Positions 15,302-22,347 of a stretch of 28,904 nucleotides of DNA are shown one piece after another (the stretch's first letter is position 1; every line of letters begins with the position of its first letter). The translations under genes and the position numbers were made by a program. The DNA comes from a virus: positions 1-28,904 of IMG/VR virus record IMGVR_UViG_3300010150_000102, one strand, 5' to 3'. The notes under the pieces were generated by a model that was not told where the DNA came from, searched no databases, and worked only from the letters and a program-made list of their open reading frames with translations.

Positions 15302-18300
15302 ATGGGAATACATACACTTAACCTAGAAGATGGTTCGCAGGTACAAGTAGAGGCTCCCAAAGATACATCTTTGGATGAGTTATTGTTGCTAGCTAATAGG
15401 CAACAAAGATTTCAAACACCTGAACCAACTAGACGTCGCGATGAAGCTATCGCAAGTAGGTTAGCGGAAACTAAAGCTATACCTATAGAAGAGCCTGTTA
15501 TAGCTGAAGAAGAAACAGGATTACTAGGTGATCTTGCTTCTGGGTTTGGGGCAGGATTTGTAGGTACAGGTGAAATGGCTGCTCTCGGTGCAGCTACATT
15601 ACTTGGTGAAGAAAACGAACTTGCAGCCCGAAAGAAAATACAAAGTGTGGCAGATGCCATAAAACCAAGTGGCGGTGACCAAGACGACCTTGGGTATAAA
15701 ATTGGTAGTGTGTTTGGTTCTATCGCAGGGTTTGCTGCTCCTATAGCGGGTATTGCCGCAGGTATTGCCGCTGCCCCTGTTTCTCTCGGAGCCGCCGCTA
15801 CTACAGGTATTGCCACTGGTGCAGGTGCGTTGTTAGGTGTAGGCACAGCCGCAGGTGAAGCCAGTGAACGCGCTCGTGCTGGAGGTGCAACACAAGAACA
15901 GCGTAATCGTGCTATACGGCAAGCCGCACCGTTTGGTTTACTAGAAGTTGCACCACTAGGTCGCTTTATGCGTTCTGTAGATGTTCCTGTAATCGGTAAG
16001 TTTATCAAAGACCTTGGCCCTGAAACAGTAGAAACTATCGGGCAAAAGATACAAAACGCAGCTATAACTGGTGGTGGAGAAGCCGCACAAGAAGCTTCCG
16101 CAGAGATTGTACAAAACTTAGCAGAGCGTGGGTATAATCCAGAGCGAGCTATATTAGAAGGTACAGGTGAATCTGCGTTGCTAGGTGGTGGTGCAGGTGC
16201 TACTATCCAATTCTTTGTTGATGCGTTTACAAACAGCCGCAAAGCAGGTCCAGATGGACAGCCTCTAGCGATTGAAGATATGCGAGATAAACGTATTGAA
16301 GATCAACGGCAGGGTTTAGGATCGTTACAGATAGAAGACCAACGTGTACCACAAGCTAGAGCTGCAATAGGTGAAGCTTTAGATGCAGATGGTGCTGTAC
16401 CGCTTGAGAAAATGCAAAGCATTGTTGCTGAAACTGGGATACCTTTTGCAGAACTTGAGGGTGTTGTATCCGAAGAGATGGGCAAGCGCGGTAGCGACTT
16501 AGCTTTACGTGCAAAAGCAGAACTTGATGCAGAAGAAGAATTAAAAAATCGTTTGCAAATAGAAGGGCCAGAAAGCCTAGGTTTGACTTCTGATAGTGAA
16601 GGTAATGTACTTACACGAGAACAACGAAACGTTGAAGCTGAAGCTGGTAGAGTTAAAGCTAAAGAAGACGAAGACGCTCGTATGGAAGCTCTTAGAAATG
16701 AAGCTTTACCAGAAACAGACGACTCGATTGATAAAACTAAAGCAAAAGTAAAATCGCAGTACCAAATAAGACCAACTGTAGAATTTGACATAAGAAAAGA
16801 CTTAGAAACAAAATATCCACGTTTAAAGTCAAGTGATTTAGGGTTAAATGCAGAAGAAGGAGGAAAAGCTGATGAACCGATTAAAGGAGCTAAGCCAGAC
16901 GCAGGTAGAGACGGCGTTCGACCTCCTAGCGAAGATGTGGACGGAGCCAACAACATTGACCCTGCTGGAGATGCCGATGCCAAGAAAGATACCAAAAAAT
17001 CTGGACCACCTACAGATGGCGGATTGGGAAGCACTAGCGTGGTCTCTGGACTGCCTGATGGAACAAAGAGAGCAAAACCAACTGCATTAGAAGCCGCAGG
17101 AGTTAAACTTGTAGAGACATCAGTACCTAACGAACAATATCTTGCAGATAAGAACAAAGCTGCAGCTAAGAGTAGGAAGGCTGCAAAGAAAGATACTTAT
17201 GAAAGTAACATAGGAAGACCTGCAACAGTTTCGGCATACTTTGAAGACGCTGATGGCAACCGTACTGTTAATTTAAACCCTGAGATACTGGCAAACGTAA
17301 AAGGCGCATTAGGCGAAGAGGCTACACGCGGTACAGGTGTGAAAGCAGATAGACTACGTAAGAGTATAGAAAAAGATGGGTACGACTCGAAGCTAGGCGC
17401 TATACTGGTTGAAGTGCGTGAAGATGGTACTCCATTTATTGTTGAAGGTAATAATAGACTTGCCGAAGCAATTAGTAGTGGTAGAGAAAGTATACCTGTT
17501 GAGATAAAATATATTCGTGGTGGAGAAAAAGCTAAAGGTATCTTAGACCCTATGGAAGTAGGGATAGAGATGTACATAGAAGAAAAACTACGTGAACCAA
17601 AATCAGAAGCTAAACCAAAAGATAAACCAAAAGATAAGGACGTACGAAAAGTTATGCCTGTACTTGGTAAAAAGGGTACGGCACTTGCTCCTGAAGATAA
17701 AGCAAAAGACGTTAAAGATAAACCTAAACAGACTACTGCTAAACAAAGAGCAGAGAGTGCTGAATCGCAGAAAGAAAAAGTTGCAGCACGCAAGTCTGAA
17801 TCTAAAGAACTCAATGCAAAACAGGCGGCTGTATACACACGTAAGTCTGTTAATGTACAACGTATGGGTAAGGACTTAGATGCTGAAGTTACTATAGATG
17901 AGTTTGATAACGCCGCTAAGAAAGCTGTACTTTCCGAAATGGATAAGACACGTACCAAAGGTACGCCAGTTACAAATGCAATACAAAGATACTTTGGGCA
18001 GTTCCCCACGTTTGATTCCGCATTAACACAAGCTATAGAAGATGTTGCTAGCGGAGAAACACGTACTGCTGATAGTAACGACTTATCAGGAGACCTACCA
18101 CAACAGGTAATGCAACGTGAGTTTTACTTAGCTGACCCTAGCAACAACTTACCTTCTATGGGTAAAATATCTGGTGCTAAAGTTCTAAAATGGTTTGGTG
18201 TGGATGTTACTAAGGCAGGTGCTGTAAGAGTTTTACCAGATGGTAAAGGGTCTAAAAACCTAAAAAGTTACATTGAGACAGAGTTAAACTCGGCTATAAC

Positions 18301-21300
18301 TGCGTATGCGAATATAAACAACAGACAAAAAGCTAGTATCAAACAGCAAGAACAACAACGTAGAAACCTTAAAGCAGAAAAAGTTGCGGCAGAAGCTGAA
18401 CGAGATAACGCAATAAACAAAGTGTTTAAACTACCTGCAGAGCTAGTCATAGACTTACCGCTACGACCACAAGTACGTAAAGCTCTACTAGCAGGTAAAC
18501 TACAAGATGCGTTGGTTGGGTTGCAGGCCACTGCAGGGTCTCGCGCTACATCTAAACTAGCCAAAACATTTGCAGAAAATGTAGGTAACACAAAGCTTGT
18601 AATTAAGAAGAACCTAAAGACTGACGATGGGTCTACAAAATTAGCAGGTTATTTTGATCCAAAAACTAACACGATAGCGTTAGACGCAGAAGCTGGTATC
18701 AACACGCACGCACTACTTCACGAGATGTTCCACGCGGTTACTTCTGCTACAATAGCTAACAAGTCACACCCACTAACTAAAAAGCTCACTAAAATATTTG
18801 AAGGTGTTAAAGAGCAGTTGGCTGGAGAGTACGGCCTAACCAGTTTAGATGAGTTTGTTGCAGAATATCAAGCTAACCCTGAGTTTTCAAATCAACTAAA
18901 AACAACTACTGTTAACGGCAGAAACCCGTGGATGCAGTTGATTCGAGCCTTGGCTAACTTTGTGCGTACGAAGATGGGTATTGCAACAGTACCTGAGACT
19001 TCTACATTTGATGCAGTTGACAAACTGGTACAAGAAATAATTGCACCTACATACGATGGGCGTGCAGCTACTAAAATATACATGGAAGCTTCAACCCCTG
19101 CAGGGGCGGCTAAGTTAGTAAATAAACTTGGTGCGCCTAACGCGACTAAGGCCACCACTAAAAAAGAAATCTATGATTATGTACAAGAAGGTAAATCATG
19201 GATGGTTAGTAAAACACCTAACAAAGCAAAAGATGTCTGGTTAAAATTACAACCTGTTAACATCTTAGGAGCATTAGCGGAACCAAGTATACCCGGGGCA
19301 ACGGGTCTTAACACTATAATAAATAATATGAGTTCGTCTTTGCGTAGGCGCAATGCTTCCTTAGACCCTGTAGTTAATAAACTACGCAATTACAGAAAAC
19401 GTGAAGCAAAAAAGTTTCTAACTTTGCAATCAATGGTTCCAACTGCTACATACAACCGTATTGATCCGAGAGAAGCAGACTTTAACAAAGCTTATGGGTA
19501 CAAAGAAGGTGATGAAGCATATAACATAAAAAATGCAAAGGCAGTTCATGCGGAACTAAGAAGGCAATACAAAGCATTAGGTAAAGAAGGACAAGACTTA
19601 TATAAGACTGTTACTAACGTTTTTGAATTTGCTCTAAAAGATATTATGGATTCGGTAGACGCTAGACTTAATGCAACTGTTCAAGACCCACAGCTACAAA
19701 AGAAAGCTAGGGATAAGATAGCAGAACTTCTAAACATGGAACGTGGAGTTATTAAACCTTTTGCTCCACTAACTCGTACGGGTAATTATAGGTTACAATA
19801 CACTGCTGTAGACCCTGTAACGGGTAACCCAGAAATGTTTGTAGAGTATTTTAGAACTGTAAGATCAAGAGAAAAAGCTAAGAAAAACCTTAAAGAATAT
19901 AACGATGCGTGGATTGCAAAAAATCCTAACAACAAAAAAGTTCGTTCGCAGATAGAAATGCCTTGGGTAGAGGGAACTAAAGATAGTGTGTTTGATTACA
20001 GTAAAGCACCATCGGGTTCTTTTATCTACAATGTGTTAAAAACCCTTGAAAGCCAAGGAATAGATAAAGCTACCCAACAACTTATTGTTGACCTCGCACT
20101 AGACAGTATGCCTGAACGTTCTTTCATGCAAGGTCTTCGCAACCGTAAAAACATTAGAGGTTTCTTAGGGGATATAACTCCAACAGGTTTAGCAGAAACA
20201 TCTTATGACCTAATAGATACTGTAGAAAGTAAAGGTCGTGACTATAACCGCCAACTTGTACAAATGGAATTTGGTGCAAAACTAGAAGCGTTTAAACGTG
20301 ATGTTTTAGACCCTGTTGAGGGCAAGACTATGGATGACATTACAAAATTATATAAAGATAACATATCTAAAATTGTTAACTTTGCACAACGCCCTAATGT
20401 ACCAAGGTGGTCACAGACTTTAACAGCAGGTGGGTACGCATGGACTATGGGTTGGAACCTATCTTCAGCGGCTATTACTACGTTCGATGTGTTTATGAGT
20501 ACAGCACCTAGATTAATGGGTAAATATGGCGATAAAGCTACATTCAAAGCTATGGGTAAAGCCACATCTATACTAGCACGAAGTCCTAAAACTAAAATGG
20601 TAGCAGTTATGCAACCAGACGGTACAATGGCAAAAGAAAAAGTTAACACTGGCAAAGCGGGTTTCTCTATCGGTAACTATGATTATACCGACCCTAACTT
20701 ACCATCAGAACTAAAAGACATAGAAGTGTTGGCGGACATAGCTGAAGACAGCGCACAGATAAACCAGTCTTTAAACCAAGAAGAACTGGATATGGGTAAC
20801 GCAAAAGATGCAGTAGAGAAAATAAATTCTTGGACAAGTTTCTTGTTCCACCATGCAGAACGTTACAACCGCGAAGTTGCTATGACATCTACATACATGT
20901 TAGAATTAGATCGCCTACGTGCAAACAATGCCGGTAAACCGCTTAGTCTTACACAAAAACAAGATGCGGCTAGAATGGCAGTTAGTGAAACAGAGTTTAC
21001 CCTTGGTGCTACAGCATCAGCAGGTCGTCCTGTCATGGCTCAATCGGGTTTAGGTAACGTAGCAATGTTGTTCAAACGTTTTGCTATAAGTAAATATCAC
21101 ATGATGGCGACTATGACGAACGACGCTTTTCAAGCAGGTGGTGATGCACAAACAAAAGAGAACAGGCGTATTGCTCAAGGGCAGTTAGGGCGGTTCTTTG
21201 TAACCACTGGATTATTTGCAGGTCTTGCAGGTATGCCATTGATGGGTGCAATCGGGGCTATATATGACTTGTTTGTAGATGATGACGAAGATGATTTTGA

Positions 21301-22027
21301 TGCTATGTTGCGTAAATCTGTTGGCGAAGGTATATACAAAGGGCTTGTAAATACCGCTTTGGGTGTAGACGTTGCAAGTCGTATTGGTCTAAATAGTTTA
21401 CTATATCGCCCACCAATTATAGATAAAGATCAAGCCACACTTTGGACTTTATTAGAACAGCTAGGTGGCCCTGTTGTGGGTATCTATTTAAGTGCTGAAC
21501 GTGGTATTGATCTTATTGGAGAAGGTGATGTACTTAAAGGTGTAGAAGCTATGGCTCCTGCCGCAGTTAGAAACGTAATAAAAGGCGGCAAACAATTAGC
21601 CACGGGTGAAGTTACTACGCGTAGAGGTAATGCTGTTGTTGAAGATATAGGTATTGCACAGGTACTAGGGCAGTTTGCTGGGTTTGCTAACGCCGACCTC
21701 ATAAAACAATATGAGATAAACAAGAACGAACGCCGGAAGAGTGGTTATCTAAGCAAAAAACGAACTAAACTCTTACGTCGAGCGAATATTGCCGCGGCAA
21801 ATAATGATAGAGAAGCTTATAAATCTGCATTAAAGGCCATAAGGAAGTATAATAAGGGTCTCTCTGGTGCCGCTCGTGCCAAAAACATCATACTATCGGA
21901 CACCATCAAGAAATCTCGTAGGGCATTTAACATCCGTTCAGGCAAAATGGTAGGTGGAATAGAGTATACTCCAATGATGCGCCGTAGTTTAGAAGAGTAT
22001 GATCAAGGCGTTCAACTGTTCAAATAA
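15302..22027 (+). CDS. Giant polyvalent-type virion protein with ParB-like and zincin-like segments (2241 residues)
   Basis: The ATG lies 4 bases after the previous stop with only a weak RBS, so coupling is likely. Visible parts in order: a small N-terminal domain (HTLNLEDGSQVQVEAPKD). A Gly/Ala-rich membrane-like segment at about 134-188. An acidic-helical middle. A ParB/sulfiredoxin-like segment at about 640-740 (ending in FIVEGNNRLAEAISSGRESI). A Lys/Asp/Pro-rich linker near 765-850. A zincin-like segment with HEMFH at 1140-1144 and downstream acidic residues near 1184-1188 (DEFVAE). A long helical region from about 1310. A PLxRFG-type C-terminal part with MLFKRFAISKYHMM near 1920, a hydrophobic segment at 1962-1990 and an acidic DDDEDD. 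This matches polyvalent proteins, which are thought to be injected with the DNA. Activities of the domains are predicted only. Confidence 0.75.
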   Translation: MGIHTLNLEDGSQVQVEAPKDTSLDELLLLANRQQRFQTPEPTRRRDEAIASRLAETKAIPIEEPVIAEEETGLLGDLASGFGAGFVGTGEMAALGAATLLGEENELAARKKIQSVADAIKPSGGDQDDLGYKIGSVFGSIAGFAAPIAGIAAGIAAAPVSLGAAATTGIATGAGALLGVGTAAGEASERARAGGATQEQRNRAIRQAAPFGLLEVAPLGRFMRSVDVPVIGKFIKDLGPETVETIGQKIQNAAITGGGEAAQEASAEIVQNLAERGYNPERAILEGTGESALLGGGAGATIQFFVDAFTNSRKAGPDGQPLAIEDMRDKRIEDQRQGLGSLQIEDQRVPQARAAIGEALDADGAVPLEKMQSIVAETGIPFAELEGVVSEEMGKRGSDLALRAKAELDAEEELKNRLQIEGPESLGLTSDSEGNVLTREQRNVEAEAGRVKAKEDEDARMEALRNEALPETDDSIDKTKAKVKSQYQIRPTVEFDIRKDLETKYPRLKSSDLGLNAEEGGKADEPIKGAKPDAGRDGVRPPSEDVDGANNIDPAGDADAKKDTKKSGPPTDGGLGSTSVVSGLPDGTKRAKPTALEAAGVKLVETSVPNEQYLADKNKAAAKSRKAAKKDTYESNIGRPATVSAYFEDADGNRTVNLNPEILANVKGALGEEATRGTGVKADRLRKSIEKDGYDSKLGAILVEVREDGTPFIVEGNNRLAEAISSGRESIPVEIKYIRGGEKAKGILDPMEVGIEMYIEEKLREPKSEAKPKDKPKDKDVRKVMPVLGKKGTALAPEDKAKDVKDKPKQTTAKQRAESAESQKEKVAARKSESKELNAKQAAVYTRKSVNVQRMGKDLDAEVTIDEFDNAAKKAVLSEMDKTRTKGTPVTNAIQRYFGQFPTFDSALTQAIEDVASGETRTADSNDLSGDLPQQVMQREFYLADPSNNLPSMGKISGAKVLKWFGVDVTKAGAVRVLPDGKGSKNLKSYIETELNSAITAYANINNRQKASIKQQEQQRRNLKAEKVAAEAERDNAINKVFKLPAELVIDLPLRPQVRKALLAGKLQDALVGLQATAGSRATSKLAKTFAENVGNTKLVIKKNLKTDDGSTKLAGYFDPKTNTIALDAEAGINTHALLHEMFHAVTSATIANKSHPLTKKLTKIFEGVKEQLAGEYGLTSLDEFVAEYQANPEFSNQLKTTTVNGRNPWMQLIRALANFVRTKMGIATVPETSTFDAVDKLVQEIIAPTYDGRAATKIYMEASTPAGAAKLVNKLGAPNATKATTKKEIYDYVQEGKSWMVSKTPNKAKDVWLKLQPVNILGALAEPSIPGATGLNTIINNMSSSLRRRNASLDPVVNKLRNYRKREAKKFLTLQSMVPTATYNRIDPREADFNKAYGYKEGDEAYNIKNAKAVHAELRRQYKALGKEGQDLYKTVTNVFEFALKDIMDSVDARLNATVQDPQLQKKARDKIAELLNMERGVIKPFAPLTRTGNYRLQYTAVDPVTGNPEMFVEYFRTVRSREKAKKNLKEYNDAWIAKNPNNKKVRSQIEMPWVEGTKDSVFDYSKAPSGSFIYNVLKTLESQGIDKATQQLIVDLALDSMPERSFMQGLRNRKNIRGFLGDITPTGLAETSYDLIDTVESKGRDYNRQLVQMEFGAKLEAFKRDVLDPVEGKTMDDITKLYKDNISKIVNFAQRPNVPRWSQTLTAGGYAWTMGWNLSSAAITTFDVFMSTAPRLMGKYGDKATFKAMGKATSILARSPKTKMVAVMQPDGTMAKEKVNTGKAGFSIGNYDYTDPNLPSELKDIEVLADIAEDSAQINQSLNQEELDMGNAKDAVEKINSWTSFLFHHAERYNREVAMTSTYMLELDRLRANNAGKPLSLTQKQDAARMAVSETEFTLGATASAGRPVMAQSGLGNVAMLFKRFAISKYHMMATMTNDAFQAGGDAQTKENRRIAQGQLGRFFVTTGLFAGLAGMPLMGAIGAIYDLFVDDDEDDFDAMLRKSVGEGIYKGLVNTALGVDVASRIGLNSLLYRPPIIDKDQATLWTLLEQLGGPVVGIYLSAERGIDLIGEGDVLKGVEAMAPAAVRNVIKGGKQLATGEVTTRRGNAVVEDIGIAQVLGQFAGFANADLIKQYEINKNERRKSGYLSKKRTKLLRRANIAAANNDREAYKSALKAIRKYNKGLSGAARAKNIILSDTIKKSRRAFNIRSGKMVGGIEYTPMMRRSLEEYDQGVQLFK

Positions 22028-22069
22028 AAAACCCCCGACGTTGCAGTGCGAAACCTAGCCAGTCGGGGG
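22022..22069 (-). terminator. Intrinsic terminator of the leftward (replication) transcript
   Basis: CCCCCGAC at 22032-22039 pairs perfectly with GTCGGGGG at 22062-22069 (8 bp, G/C-rich, 22-base loop). On the minus strand the stem is followed directly by six T and TATTTG, the classical arrangement. On the plus strand no T-run follows, so it serves the leftward transcript. It lies about 50 bases beyond the last minus-strand gene, and its T-tract overlaps the end of the 2241-residue gene. The loop is longer than usual. Confidence 0.75.
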
Positions 22070-22086
22070 AGTTCAGAACGGAGAAC

Positions 22087-22107
22087 GACAAGTTGTCCAA
22101 ACTTGTC
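22087..22107. other. Perfect 8-bp inverted repeat in the convergent gap
   Basis: GACAAGTT and AACTTGTC separated by a 5-base loop (GTCCA). It is the second stem in the 92-base gap between the two converging operons. No T-run follows on either strand, so it is not a simple intrinsic terminator. It could slow polymerase, protect the 3' ends of either mRNA, or be a protein-binding site. Confidence 0.6.
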
Positions 22108-22119
22108 ATGGGTAGACTA

Positions 22120-22347
22120 TCACACTATTCTCCAAATGCGAACCCCAAACATTTCATTTTCTATGCAAACGCGTACAGCTACTTGCCACGATTTGTCTTT
22201 TGCAATCTTTTCCATCTGTTGTTTGGCCTTCTCAGTGTTAACACAAGGTATAAAAACAGACGCACCTATAACCATATCTTCCCACGACACGGTAACTTTT
22301 ATTTTATCGGGGTCGAGATCATCAATCTTCAGAGGTTTCTGATACAC
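22120..22347 (-). CDS. Small unknown protein at the end of the replication operon
   Basis: A 75-residue protein starting with GTG at 22345-22347; an AGAAGGG lies about 8 bases upstream. It overlaps the end of the primase-helicase gene by 26 bases, so translation is probably coupled. It has an acidic DDLDPDKI turn, a strand-rich middle (VTVSWEDMVIGASVFIPC), a charged helix (TEKAKQQMEKIAKDK) and a terminal strand pair (QVAVRVCIENEMFGVRIW). This is a compact alpha/beta fold with no catalytic signature that I know. It is the last gene before the terminator. Close overlap and full-length fit argue for a real gene; function unknown. Confidence 0.65.
   Translation of the reverse strand: MYQKPLKIDDLDPDKIKVTVSWEDMVIGASVFIPCVNTEKAKQQMEKIAKDKSWQVAVRVCIENEMFGVRIWRIV

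Noticed and set aside
17229-17540. A plasmid-type ParB partition system
   Set aside because: The ParB-like segment is embedded in a giant virion-type protein with no ParA or centromere-like repeats nearby.
15412-18009. Three long antisense ORFs opposite the start of the 2241-residue gene
   Set aside because: Their Ala/Ser/Pro-rich translations mirror the codon pattern of the sense gene, and none has a recognisable domain.
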